This document shows positions 19,901 through 27,996 of a DNA stretch of 64,000 bases, one piece after another; positions within the stretch are counted from its first letter, which is position 1; each line of letters starts with the position of its first letter. The stretch comes from Streptomyces mobaraensis (GTDB lineage: Bacteria; Actinomycetota; Actinomycetes; Streptomycetales; Streptomycetaceae), in contig NZ_CP083590.1 in assembly GCF_020099395.1 (NCBI RefSeq), positions 6,200,001 to 6,264,000 on the forward strand. The letters run 5' to 3'. Made by a program: the position numbers and the translations under genes. The notes under the pieces are model-generated. The model ran no database searches and was not told where the DNA came from. It saw only the letters and a program-made list of their open reading frames with translations.

Positions 19901-22637
19901 CGCCGTATCGGCTGACGCTCCTGCCTCGACCGGCGCACCGGTCCCGGCGGACGCATCCCCGCAGGCCGGTTCGCCTTCTCCGGCGAACGCTTCTGCCGTG
20001 GCCGGTGTTCCCGCCCCGGCCAACGCCTCTGTCCCGGCGGGTTCGTCTTCCCAGACGGATGCCGCCGTCCCCGTGGATGCCTCTGCATCGGCCGATGCGC
20101 CCGTCTCGACCGGTGCTTCCGCCCCGGCTGACGCGTCCGCCTCAGCCGACGCCACCGCGCCGGCCGACGCCTCAGTCCCCGCCGACGTCTCCACCCCGCC
20201 CGGCGCTCCAGCCGACGCACCCGCCCAGGCCGACGCGCCCGCCCAAGCGGAGACTCCCGCCCCCGCAGGGGCCGTTGACCCCGCAGAAACCGTGAGCCCC
20301 GCAGAGGCGGCAGTCCCCGCAGCGGCAGCCGCCGCTGCGGAGGCCGTCGCCCCCGCGGAGGCTTCCGCCACCGCCGGGACACCCGCGCCCGCCGAGAACG
20401 CCATGTCCGCCCAGGGCGTCCCGCCCCTCCAGAACCCCGTGGCTGCCGAGACCGTTGTGCCTGCTCAGACTTCCGTGCCCGCCGAAACCCCCGCACAGCC
20501 GGAGGTCCCCGCGACGGCCGCCGTATCCGCCGTGACCGAAGGGGCGCCCGCCGCCTCCGACACGGCCAAGAACCCCGCCACCCCGGCAGCCCCCGCCGAG
20601 GCGTCCGCCGAGACCCCCGCCCCGGCCGAGACCTCCACCCCGGCCGAGCCCGCCGCCGAGGCGCCCGCACCCGCCGTGGCCCCGGACGGCGAGCCCGCCC
20701 CCGTACCGGCGCAGCCGGCCGGGCAGCCCGCCGAACCCGTCGCGGCGCAGCCGGCCGCCCCCGCTGCGGAGGAGGCGCCCGCACCCGTGCACCTCGCCCT
20801 CGTCCGCGACGACGAGCCGCAGACCGGCGAGCCCGGCACCGCCGAGCAGCCCGGCGGCGCGGAGCCCGCCGAAGAGCCCGAAGAGCCCCGCGTCCCCCTC
20901 GGCCCCCCGGCCGACGGCTTCGCCGCCGCCGAGCGGGAAGCCGTCCACCGCGTGATGCGCGAACGCCGCGACATCCGCAACGGCTTCCGCCCCGACCCCA
21001 TCCCGCACGACGTCCTGCTGCGCGTCCTGGAGGCCGCGCACACGGCGCCGAGCGTCGGGCACTCCCAGCCCTGGGACTTCGTCGTCATCCGGTCCGCCGA
21101 GACCCGCCGGACCATGCACGACCTGGCCACCCGCCAGCGCGACGCGTACGCCGCCTCGCTGCCCAAGGGCCGGGCCAAGCAGTTCAAGGAAATGAAGATC
21201 GAGGCGATCCTCGACACCCCGGTCAACATCGTGGTGACCGCCGACCCCACCCGGGGCGGCCGGCACACCCTCGGCCGGCATACTCAGCCGCAGATGGCCC
21301 CCTACTCGTCGGCCCTCGCCGTCGAGAACCTCTGGCTCGCCGCCCGCGCGGAAGGGCTCGGCGTCGGCTGGGTCAGCTTCTTTGACGAGCGGGAGATGGT
21401 CCGCGAACTCGGCCTCCCCGAGCACCTGGAGGTCGTCGCGTACCTGTGCGTCGGGTACGTCGACGAGTTCCCGGGCGAGCCCGAGCTGATGCAGGCCGGC
21501 TGGTCCAAGCGGCGCCCGCTGTCCTGGGTCGTCCACGAGGAGACGTACGGCCGCCGCGCGCTGCCCGGCGAGGACCCGCACGACCTGCTCGCCGAGACCC
21601 TGCGCGGCATCCGCCCGCTGGACGCCAAGGCGCTCGGCGAGGCGTGGGAGCGGCAGAAGCGGATGACCAAGCCGTCCGGCGCGCTCGGCATGCTGGAGAT
21701 CATCTCCGCGCAGCTGTGCGGCCTGTCGCGCAAGTGCCCGCCGCCCATCCCGGAGCCCGCCGCGGTCGCGGTGTTCGCCGGTGACCACGGCGTGCACGCC
21801 CAGGGCGTCACCGCCTGGCCGCAGGAGGTCACCATGCAGATGGTGACCAACTTCCTGGGCGGCGGGGCCGTGTGCAACGCGTTCGCCAACCAGGTCGGCG
21901 CGGAGGTCTGCGTCGTGGACGTCGGCGTCGCCGGCGACCTGCCGGCCCGCCCCGGCCTGCTGCCGCGCAAGATCCGCCCGGGCACGGACGACTTCACCGC
22001 CGGCCCGGCGATGACCCGCGAGGAGGCGCTGCGCGCCGTCGAGGTGGGCATCGAGACCGCCCGCGACCTCGTCACCGCGGGCAACAAGGCGCTCCTCACC
22101 GGTGAGATGGGCATCGCCAACACCACCGTGTCGGCCGCCCTGATCTCCGTCTTCACCGGCTCCGACCCGGGCGAGGTCACCGGGCGCGGCACCGGCATCA
22201 ACGACGAGATGCACGCCCGCAAGATCGACGTCGTCCGCCGGGCGCTGGAGCTGCACCGCCCGGATCCGGCCGACCCGATCGGCGTCCTCGCCGCCGTCGG
22301 CGGGCTCGAACACGCCGCTCTCGTCGGCCTGATCCTCGGTGCCGCGTCGCTGCGCACGCCGGTGATCCTGGACGGCGTCAGCGCCGGCGCCGCCGCTCTG
22401 GTGGCCCGGGCCATCGCGCCCGAGGCGCTGGCCGCGTGCATCGCGGGGCATCGCAGCGCGGAGCCGGGGCACGTCGCGGCTCTGACGAAGCTGGGGCTGC
22501 GGCCGCTGGTGGACCTCGACCTGCGGCTGGGCGAGGGGACGGGCGCCCTGCTGGCCTTGCCCGTCGTGCAGAGCGCTGCGCGGGCCATGCACGAGGTGGC
22601 GACCTTCGACAGCGCGGGGGTTGCGGAGAAGGGGTAG
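16971..22637 (+). CDS. cobT: BluB-CobT fusion with giant Pro/Ala/Ser/Asp-rich N-terminal region
   Basis: A 1888-residue protein. Residues 1 to about 210 are Gly/Pro-rich. Residues about 210-1290 are low-complexity Ala/Asp/Ser/Pro/Val repeats built on a 5-7 residue theme such as ADASVPADA. Residues about 1320-1525 are a nitroreductase-fold BluB domain (MRERRDIRNGF, APSVGHSQPWDFV), which makes 5,6-dimethylbenzimidazole from FMNH2. Residues about 1539-1888 are CobT (KPSGALGMLE, FAGDHGVHAQGVTAWPQEVT, GEMGIANTT, GHRSAEPGH). CobT joins that base to nicotinate mononucleotide to give alpha-ribazole phosphate. The two consecutive reactions of the lower ligand are thus fused. The repeat region is far longer than either enzyme and is probably disordered. 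ATG 16971 overlaps a tiny uORF. Confidence 0.9.
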   Translation: MTDTGRFPDEGQPENAGATPGHPLTADAAAPADTGIPAHPAVPQAPRGRPTTGPSTYAFLADPDAADEDDLLLMPGAQGAWSEQPAQGGTHETGGRDTGAAVFEEVRTPPAAPAAPRRPLHMGPPDPSSSGVVRSLADRGPAAPQQPVGSPVPHPPGSPAAGQVPGPGLEYLDAAQADAEPVTQPGIWDAQPQHHGQEQAADAAEAAEAAAEPPVAFVPPQNTGGTVPPQGAPGPSAGTAFADAPSGEAAPAATVPAQGAPVEAVEAAALPQETVPPARTPGPGETAAVDPVDATVPAPVDVVDAAEQAGTPAPDAVAAAETPAAAEAAEVVEALAADATHAPSDTAAVPPGAEAPQAAAVETAALETTPAPTGAPAETPVQFDAAAQADASVSEGGPALADMLVRGDASAVSGSPVQTDAATQTDAATQAEAPVPGAEPAPDDASAATDASAQTDASVPVGAAAPADAPAQPGVSAPADALAQADASVPVGVPAPADAPVQPDASAPTDASIQGDGSVSADAPVQTDASTPAAGAPVHSGGPMAADVPGEADATGPADAPGENAVSVVSGTPVGADASAQADASASQAVSVPADAPAQVATSTSSQTDVSASADASASADAPVPAGPSSQADASTPADTATSADAPASGDASAQAGPSSPTDASTPADTSAPAGAPAQADASTPADASASAGVPAAADGSVPGDVSAPAGSAPQADASTPADASASAGVPAAADGSVPGDVSAPAGSAPQADATTPADASASADAPASANAAVPAAASAPGTTSVPAGSSAQAEVSVPADASASTGVPATADAPVPGGASVPVGSTPQADASVSADAAASADAPVPADGPVAGGAFAPAGSSPQADASVSADAAAPVDTPAPTDGSVPEDASAQAGSAQTGASIPAVATASTDAPASVPGDASVPADASAAVGAPGQVDASVPAGSTSQVDAAVPVGAPAQVGPDSQAEAPVPTEAAVSADAPASTGAPVPADASPQAGSPSPANASAVAGVPAPANASVPAGSSSQTDAAVPVDASASADAPVSTGASAPADASASADATAPADASVPADVSTPPGAPADAPAQADAPAQAETPAPAGAVDPAETVSPAEAAVPAAAAAAAEAVAPAEASATAGTPAPAENAMSAQGVPPLQNPVAAETVVPAQTSVPAETPAQPEVPATAAVSAVTEGAPAASDTAKNPATPAAPAEASAETPAPAETSTPAEPAAEAPAPAVAPDGEPAPVPAQPAGQPAEPVAAQPAAPAAEEAPAPVHLALVRDDEPQTGEPGTAEQPGGAEPAEEPEEPRVPLGPPADGFAAAEREAVHRVMRERRDIRNGFRPDPIPHDVLLRVLEAAHTAPSVGHSQPWDFVVIRSAETRRTMHDLATRQRDAYAASLPKGRAKQFKEMKIEAILDTPVNIVVTADPTRGGRHTLGRHTQPQMAPYSSALAVENLWLAARAEGLGVGWVSFFDEREMVRELGLPEHLEVVAYLCVGYVDEFPGEPELMQAGWSKRRPLSWVVHEETYGRRALPGEDPHDLLAETLRGIRPLDAKALGEAWERQKRMTKPSGALGMLEIISAQLCGLSRKCPPPIPEPAAVAVFAGDHGVHAQGVTAWPQEVTMQMVTNFLGGGAVCNAFANQVGAEVCVVDVGVAGDLPARPGLLPRKIRPGTDDFTAGPAMTREEALRAVEVGIETARDLVTAGNKALLTGEMGIANTTVSAALISVFTGSDPGEVTGRGTGINDEMHARKIDVVRRALELHRPDPADPIGVLAAVGGLEHAALVGLILGAASLRTPVILDGVSAGAAALVARAIAPEALAACIAGHRSAEPGHVAALTKLGLRPLVDLDLRLGEGTGALLALPVVQSAARAMHEVATFDSAGVAEKG
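17580..20800 (+). repeat. Low-complexity coding repeat of cobT
   Basis: About 3.2 kb of degenerate in-frame repeats built from GCC/GCG, GAC/GAT, TCC/TCT, CCG/CCC and GTC codons, encoding an acidic Pro/Ala/Ser-type sequence. Because of its strict third-position bias, the opposite strand is also open over long stretches; those frames are Arg/Pro-rich and are not genes. Confidence 0.85.
19005..19220 (+). repeat. Perfect 108-bp tandem duplication inside cobT
   Basis: Positions 19005-19112 are repeated without a mismatch at 19113-19220. Each copy encodes 36 residues (QADASTPADASASAGVPAAA and 16 more). A third, diverged copy begins at 19221. Identity at the DNA level inside otherwise degenerate repeats points to a recent in-frame duplication, or to an assembly ambiguity. 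Confidence 0.9.
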
Positions 22638-22659
22638 GGGGCCCTGCGGGCGGCTGATG

Positions 22660-22869
22660 CCCCGGTCCCTCCCTTTCGCCGTTTCCTTCGGGGGCGCAGC
22701 CCCCGCACCCCCGAAGCGCCCTTCGGGCGCTGTCCTCAATCGCCGGACGGGCTGGATGGTGCCTGAGCGGGCACTTCCAGCCCGTCCGGCGCTTGAGGAC
22801 GAGCGGCGAAGCCGCGACAAGCGGGGCGGGGCGCCAGCCCCAGGAGACGGCGAAAGGGAGGGCCCGGGG
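22660..22869. repeat. Foldback intergenic element, copy C
   Basis: A 210-bp member with ends CCCCGGTCCCTCCCTTTCGC and its complement. The central palindrome CGCCGGACGGGCTGGA ... TCCAGCCCGTCCGGCG (about 22741-22790) is the most complete copy of the core. Compensating differences between its two ends (CTCCC/GGGAG instead of CGCCC/GGGCG) suggest the hairpin itself is maintained. It lies 23 nt after cobT. Confidence 0.85.
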
Positions 22870-22943
22870 CGAAACCGCCCGCTAACAAAGCCCACGTAGG
22901 GTATGCCCAGCGCCCCTGACCAGCGAGGAGACCCGCAACCCCC

Positions 22944-24209
22944 ATGGCCGAGCACCCAGAACCCGCCGCCTACCCCGTCGGACTCCGCCTGCGGGGCCGC
23001 CGCGTCGTCGTCCTCGGCGGCGGCCAGGTCGCCCAGCGCCGGCTGCCCGCCCTCATCGCGGCCGGCGCCGACGTCCTGCTCGTGTCGCCGTCCGCGACCG
23101 CGTCCGTGGAGGCCATGGCGGAGGCCGGCGAACTGCGCTGGGAGCGCCGCCGCTACCGCGAGGGCGACCTGGACGGTGCCTGGTACGCGCTGATCACCAC
23201 CGACGACCCCGAGGCCAACCGGGCCGCGTCCGCCGAGGCGGAGGCCCGCCGCGTCTGGGCCGTGCGCAGCGACGACGCGGAGGCGGCCACCGCCTGGACG
23301 CCGGCCACGGGCCGCAGCGCGGGCGTCACCGTGGCCGTGCTCACCGGCCAGGACCCGCGCCGCACGGCGGCCCTGCGGGACGCCATCGTCGAGGGGCTGC
23401 GCGACGGTTCGATCGCCGCGCCCCACCGCCGTACCCGCCCGGGCGGCGGCCGGGTGGCCCTCGTCGGCGGCGGTCCGGGCGACCCGGACCTGATCACCGT
23501 GCGCGGCCGGCGCCTCCTCGCCGAGGCCGACGTCGTCGTCGCCGACCGGCTCGGCCCGCGCGACCTGCTCGACGAACTCCCGCCGCACGTCGAGGTGATC
23601 GACGCCGCGAAGATCCCGTACGGTCGCTCGATGGCGCAAGAGGCCATCAACGACGCCCTGATCGAGCACGCGAAGGCCGGGAAGACCGTCGTACGCCTCA
23701 AGGGCGGCGACCCGTTCGTCTTCGGCCGCGGCAAGGAGGAGGTGCAGGCCCTCGCCGAACACGGCATCCCCTGCACCGTCGTGCCCGGCATCTCCAGCTC
23801 GATCAGCGTCCCCGGCACGGTCGGCATCCCCGTCACCCACCGCGGCGTCGCGCACGAGTTCACCGTCATCAGTGGGCACGTCGCGCCCGACGACCCGAGG
23901 TCCCTCGTCGACTGGCCGTCGCTCGCGCGCCTCGGCGGCACCCTCGTGGTGCTCATGGGCGTCGAGCAGTGCGGCGCCATCGCCGAGACGCTCATCCGGC
24001 ACGGCCGGTCCGCCGACACCCCGGTCGCGGTGATCCAGGAGGGCACGACCGCCGCCCAGCGGCGCGTCGACGCGGTCCTCGGGACGGTGGGGGAGCGGGT
24101 GCGGGCCGAGGGCATACGCCCGCCGGCCGTGATCGTCATCGGCGAGGTCGTGGCGATCGGCCGGGAGGCGGCCCCCTCCAACGCTGCCCCCTCGGACGCC
24201 GCCGGCTGA
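22944..24209 (+). CDS. cobA: Precorrin-2 dehydrogenase / uroporphyrinogen-III C-methyltransferase fusion
   Basis: A 421-residue CysG-like protein. Residues about 12-150 are an NAD-dependent precorrin-2 dehydrogenase fold (RVVVLGGGQVAQRRLPALIAAGADV). Residues about 165-410 are SUMT: VALVGGGPGDPDLITVRG, then VVRLKGGDPFVFGRG and VVPGISSSISVPG. It methylates uroporphyrinogen III twice to precorrin-2 and may oxidise it further to sirohydrochlorin, feeding cobalamin and siroheme. A separate ferrochelatase function is not evident. It is the third cobalamin-related gene here, separated from cobT by foldback copy C. ATG 22944 is preceded by GAGGAGAC about 14 nt upstream. Confidence 0.93.
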   Translation: MAEHPEPAAYPVGLRLRGRRVVVLGGGQVAQRRLPALIAAGADVLLVSPSATASVEAMAEAGELRWERRRYREGDLDGAWYALITTDDPEANRAASAEAEARRVWAVRSDDAEAATAWTPATGRSAGVTVAVLTGQDPRRTAALRDAIVEGLRDGSIAAPHRRTRPGGGRVALVGGGPGDPDLITVRGRRLLAEADVVVADRLGPRDLLDELPPHVEVIDAAKIPYGRSMAQEAINDALIEHAKAGKTVVRLKGGDPFVFGRGKEEVQALAEHGIPCTVVPGISSSISVPGTVGIPVTHRGVAHEFTVISGHVAPDDPRSLVDWPSLARLGGTLVVLMGVEQCGAIAETLIRHGRSADTPVAVIQEGTTAAQRRVDAVLGTVGERVRAEGIRPPAVIVIGEVVAIGREAAPSNAAPSDAAG

Positions 24210-24253
24210 GCCTCCGTATCCCACCCCTACGCACCACGAGACACGTGAGCCCC

Positions 24254-25078
24254 ATGACGCAGTCCCCCCAGGTCATCACCATCGACGACCCCGACGACCC
24301 CCGGCTCCAGGACTACACCGGCCTGACCGACGTCGAGCTGCGCCGTCGGCGCGAGCCCGCCGAGGGCCTGTTCATCGCGGAGGGGGAGAAGGTCATCCGC
24401 CGGGCGGTGGAGGCGGGTTACGGCATGCGTTCCATGCTGCTCTCCGCCAAGTGGGTGGACGTGATGCGCGACGTCATCGAGGACGCCCCCGCACCCGTCT
24501 ACGTCGTGGAGCCGGAGCTCGCCGAGCGGGTGACGGGCTATCACGTGCACCGCGGCGCCCTCGCCTCCATGGCACGCAAGCCGCTGCCCGACGCCGCCGG
24601 GCTGCTGGCCACGGCCCGCCGGGTCGCCGTCATGGAGGCGGTCAACGATCATACGAATATTGGTGCCATTTTTCGGAGTGCGGCCGCCCTGGGCATGGAC
24701 GCCGTCCTGCTCTCCCCGGACTGCGCGGACCCCCTCTACCGGCGGTCCGTCAAGGTGTCCATGGGCGCCGTGTTCTCTGTCCCCTGGGCCCGGCTGGAGA
24801 ACTGGCTGCGCGACCTGGAGACGGTCCGGGCGGCGGGCTTCCGGGTCCTCGCCCTCACCCCGGACGCGCAGGCCACCGCGATGGACGCCGCCGCCCCGCA
24901 CCGCCTGGAGCGGGTCGCCCTGATGCTCGGCGCCGAGGGCAGCGGCCTGTCCGCCAAGGCCCTGCGGGCGGCCGACGAGTGGGTGCGCATCCCGATGGCC
25001 CACGGCGTCGACTCCCTCAACGTCGGCGCGGCGGCGGCCGTCGCCTTCTACGCCGTGACGGCGGGGACACCGGAGTAG
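24254..25078 (+). CDS. SpoU/TrmH-family RNA 2'-O-methyltransferase
   Basis: A 274-residue SPOUT methyltransferase acting on rRNA or tRNA ribose. Residues about 30-110 are a substrate-binding N-domain (LFIAEGEKVIRRAVEAGYGM). The SPOUT motifs are NDHTNIGAIFRSAAALG, LMLGAEGSGLS and IPMAHGVDSLNVGAAAAVAFY, the last forming the trefoil-knot SAM site. ATG 24254 is used; GTG 24245, three codons upstream in frame, is equally possible because ribosome sites are weak for both. The region near 24650 (ATACGAATATTGGTGCC) is unusually A/T-rich for this genome. The target nucleotide is unknown. Confidence 0.9.
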   Translation: MTQSPQVITIDDPDDPRLQDYTGLTDVELRRRREPAEGLFIAEGEKVIRRAVEAGYGMRSMLLSAKWVDVMRDVIEDAPAPVYVVEPELAERVTGYHVHRGALASMARKPLPDAAGLLATARRVAVMEAVNDHTNIGAIFRSAAALGMDAVLLSPDCADPLYRRSVKVSMGAVFSVPWARLENWLRDLETVRAAGFRVLALTPDAQATAMDAAAPHRLERVALMLGAEGSGLSAKALRAADEWVRIPMAHGVDSLNVGAAAAVAFYAVTAGTPE

Positions 25079-25098
25079 CAAGCGAGCCCCGGCCCGGC

Positions 25099-25130
25099 GG
25101 CCGGTGCGGCGAATCGTTTCCGCACCGGCC
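25099..25130 (+). terminator. Hairpin terminator after the SpoU gene
   Basis: An 11-bp perfect stem GGCCGGTGCGG (25099-25109)/CCGCACCGGCC (25120-25130) with a 10-nt loop lies 20 nt after the stop. It lacks a T-tract but is well placed to end the upstream transcript before the terpene locus. Confidence 0.55.
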
Positions 25131-25222
25131 CCTCATGGGTACAGCCCGAAGCGGAGCGTCCGCTACACCGCTCGGCCCCGCACGGAGAGTGCCCTACGGC
25201 ATCACCGACCACGGGAGGGCCC

Positions 25223-26242
25223 ATGCCCGCCGACACCAGGATCCGCTTCCCCGCCGGCTTCCGCTTCGCCGTCAGCCCGCACCTGGAGGAGGCCCGGGAT
25301 GGCAACCGGGCCTGGGCCCGGGCCCATCGGATGGCCGACGGGCCCGAGGCCACCGCCCTGTACGACTCCTGGGACCTGGCCCGGGTCTCGGCCTGCATGT
25401 ACCCGTACGCCACCGGCCCCGGCCTCCGGCTCGTCACCGACCACATGGGTTTCTGGTACCCCTTCGACGACCAGTTCGACAGCCCGCTCGGCCTCGACCC
25501 GGCCGCCACCGCCCGCGCCTGCGAGGAACTGATCGCCGTCGTCCACCAGGGCACCACCGGCCCCCGGCCCACCGCCGCCGCCCGCGCCTTCGCGGACATC
25601 TGGCGGCGCGCCGCCGACGGCATGCCACCGGCCTGGCGCGCCCGCGCCGCCTACGACTGGGAGTACTACTTCGCCTCCTACGCCCAGGAATCGGCCGCCC
25701 GCCTGGCCGGCGCCGTCCCCGACTTCCCCACGTTCCTGCGGCTGCGGATCGGCGTCAGCGCCATGAGCGTCGTCTGCGACCTCGTCGAACGGATCGGCGG
25801 CTACGAGGTCCCGGCCGTCGCCTTCCACAGCCTGCCGCTGATCGAACTGCGGCGGCTCACCGAGGAACTGCCCTGCCTCGCCAACGACGTCTACACCCTG
25901 GACCGCGAGGAGCCGCGCGGCGACGTCGTCAACCTCGTCCTCGTCCTGGAGCGGGACGGGAACCGCTCGCGCGCCGCCGCGATCGACACCGCCTACGCGC
26001 TCGTCAACGACCGGCTGCGCCGCTTCGACGCCCTCCGGCGCGGCGTCCCCGCCCTCGCCCGCACCCTGGGCCTGGACGCCCCGCGGCGCGCCGCCGTCGA
26101 ACGGTACGCCCGCGACCTGGAGTTCCTCGTCTCCGGCTACATGGCGTGGGGCGCCGACACCCGCCGCCACTTCCCCGAGACCGTCGTCCCCCCGGACCGG
26201 CCCGGCTACCCCGAGAACCTGCTGCTGCCCACCACACCCTGA
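25223..26242 (+). CDS. Class I terpene synthase (probable sesquiterpene cyclase)
   Basis: A 339-residue ionisation-initiated terpene cyclase. The Asp-rich metal-binding motif is DDQFD (residues 82-86), in the context FWYPFDDQFD. The second metal motif is NDVYTLDRE (Asn221, Thr225, Glu229), with Thr in the usual Ser position. Length and absence of a prenyltransferase domain fit bacterial sesquiterpene synthases using farnesyl diphosphate. The product cannot be deduced, and the motif context is not one I recognise from geosmin, 2-methylisoborneol or epi-isozizaene synthases. ATG 25223 follows a GGGAGGG at 25213-25219. The next gene starts 8 nt after the stop, so they form an operon. Confidence 0.9.
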   Translation: MPADTRIRFPAGFRFAVSPHLEEARDGNRAWARAHRMADGPEATALYDSWDLARVSACMYPYATGPGLRLVTDHMGFWYPFDDQFDSPLGLDPAATARACEELIAVVHQGTTGPRPTAAARAFADIWRRAADGMPPAWRARAAYDWEYYFASYAQESAARLAGAVPDFPTFLRLRIGVSAMSVVCDLVERIGGYEVPAVAFHSLPLIELRRLTEELPCLANDVYTLDREEPRGDVVNLVLVLERDGNRSRAAAIDTAYALVNDRLRRFDALRRGVPALARTLGLDAPRRAAVERYARDLEFLVSGYMAWGADTRRHFPETVVPPDRPGYPENLLLPTTP

Positions 26243-26250
26243 GGCCCGCC

Positions 26251-27972
26251 ATGGCACGCGAGGACCCGGCACCCGAGAACCCGGCCCGCGAAGACCTTGC
26301 CCCCGAGGACCCGGCCGCCGCGACCTACCGCCGGACCGGTGGTCTGACCGTCCGGGAGAGCGACGCGGATCTGCGCCGTGCCGGCCTGACCCGCGAACCG
26401 GAACCCTGGGAGGACGGCCTCCGCGAGACGCCACGGCCGGGCACCTTCGAATGGTGGTACTTCGACGCCGAGTGCGACGACGGCAGCCGGGCCGTCGTCG
26501 TCTTCGAGACCAAGCCCCTCGCCGCCTCCGCCGGCCCCCTGGCCCCCCGGCTGTCGCTGACCGTCCGCACCCCCGACGGACGCGTCCACGCCGGCCGCAC
26601 CCGCCACGACCCGGCCTCCTTCCACGCCGCGCGCGACCACTGCGACGTCGCCCTCGGCCCGCACCGCGCCCACGGCGACCTCGTCCGGTACCGCATCCGC
26701 GCCGGAACGCCGTCGGCCGCCGCGGACCTCACCCTCACCTCGACCGCCCCGCCCTCCCGCGTCGGCACCGGAACCGTCACGCTCGCCGACGACCCGGGCC
26801 GCTACCTCGGCTGGCTGGTGGCCGTGCCCCGGGGCACGGTGGAGGGCCGGCTGTCGGTGCCCGGCCGGACCTGGCAGGTGCGCGGAACCGGCTACCACGA
26901 CAAGAACTGGGGCACCCTGGACTTCGGCGCCGACCTCCGCGCATGGCACTGGGCCCGGCTGCACGCAGGCCCGTTCACCCTCGCCTGCGCCGAACTGCGC
27001 ACCCCCGGCGGCGGCCGAACCCCGCTGCTCGTCCTCACCCGGGCCACGGAACGACTCGCGGCCACGGCCACCGGGGTCTCCTTCACCCCCCACCCCGGCG
27101 TCTCCCTCATCCGCCACTCCGGCCACGCGGACATCCGCTGGCACGACCGCGTCCACGCCCTCTTGGGCCCACCGACGGCCCTGGACCCACCCGGGAAACC
27201 AGGCCCCCACCCGTACCACCGCTTCACCACCCCGGCCGAACTCACCACCACCGCGCCCTACGCCCCCACGACGACCCCCGGTACGGCCATCGCCGAACAC
27301 GCCGAGTTCTCCATCACCCCCGACCGGGCCGCCCCCGGGCAACCCGCCTCCGCCGCCCGCGCGGTTCGGGCCCCCGTCGCGCCCCCGAACCGGACTCGCG
27401 CCGGACCGCGCACTCCCGCCACCGCGCCGGACACACCCCCCACCCCGGCGGCGCCCCCGGAACGGCACGCCGCGACGAAGCCCGCCGATCCGGCCACGCC
27501 CCGCACCCCGACCGGACGAACCCCCGGCACCCACACGAAGGTTCCGGCCATGGACGCCCGTACCGCCGCCACCCGCCTGGCCCGTGCCTGGTCCGTGCCC
27601 GACTCCGCCGCCTTCGGCGCGCTGTTCGCCCCGGACGCCGTCTACACCGACGTCGCGGCCGGGCGCGCCCACCGGGGACGGACCGCGATCACGGCCTGGC
27701 ACCGCGAGACCCGCGCCGCCACCCCCGACCTGACGGCCGAGATCGAGGACGGCTTCGGCACCGATGACGGGAGGGCCTGCGCGACCCTGCTCTGGACCGG
27801 AACTCCCGTGGCGGAACCGCCCGGACCGCCGTTCCGGGTGCACGCGGCGACCGTGCTCGCGCTCGCCCCCGACGGGTCGATCACCCGCTGTGCCGACTAC
27901 TACGACCTGCTGGGCCTCGCCCGCGCGGGGCAGCCGCTCATGCCGCAGCGGCCCCCGGACACGCGGGGCTGA
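26251..27972 (+). CDS. CrtC/AttH-like lipocalin domain fused to a SnoaL-like (NTF2) domain
   Basis: A 573-residue protein. Residues about 60-365 resemble the hydroxyneurosporene synthase (CrtC)/AttH lipocalin-like family: the hallmark WWYFD is at residues 68-72 and GYHDKNWG near 215. Members hydrate carotenoids or act as pericyclases in natural-product pathways. Residues 366-433 are a Pro/Ala/Thr-rich linker. Residues 434-573 are a SnoaL/NTF2-like cone (RLARAWSVPDSAAFGALFAP). GAGG before ATG 26251 overlaps the end of the terpene synthase gene, so this probably processes its product. An internal GAAGG (27537-27541) 8 nt before ATG 27550 could also start the SnoaL part separately. The exact reaction is unknown. 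Confidence 0.8.
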   Translation: MAREDPAPENPAREDLAPEDPAAATYRRTGGLTVRESDADLRRAGLTREPEPWEDGLRETPRPGTFEWWYFDAECDDGSRAVVVFETKPLAASAGPLAPRLSLTVRTPDGRVHAGRTRHDPASFHAARDHCDVALGPHRAHGDLVRYRIRAGTPSAAADLTLTSTAPPSRVGTGTVTLADDPGRYLGWLVAVPRGTVEGRLSVPGRTWQVRGTGYHDKNWGTLDFGADLRAWHWARLHAGPFTLACAELRTPGGGRTPLLVLTRATERLAATATGVSFTPHPGVSLIRHSGHADIRWHDRVHALLGPPTALDPPGKPGPHPYHRFTTPAELTTTAPYAPTTTPGTAIAEHAEFSITPDRAAPGQPASAARAVRAPVAPPNRTRAGPRTPATAPDTPPTPAAPPERHAATKPADPATPRTPTGRTPGTHTKVPAMDARTAATRLARAWSVPDSAAFGALFAPDAVYTDVAAGRAHRGRTAITAWHRETRAATPDLTAEIEDGFGTDDGRACATLLWTGTPVAEPPGPPFRVHAATVLALAPDGSITRCADYYDLLGLARAGQPLMPQRPPDTRG

Positions 27973-27996
27973 GGGCGGGTACGCAGGGGGCGGGGC

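Noticed and set aside
17041..24224. Very long open frames on the minus strand opposite cobT and cobA (over 1,200 codons each)
   Set aside because: They mirror the codon periodicity of the real plus-strand genes; translations are Arg/Pro- or Gly/Val-rich with no domain or ribosome site.
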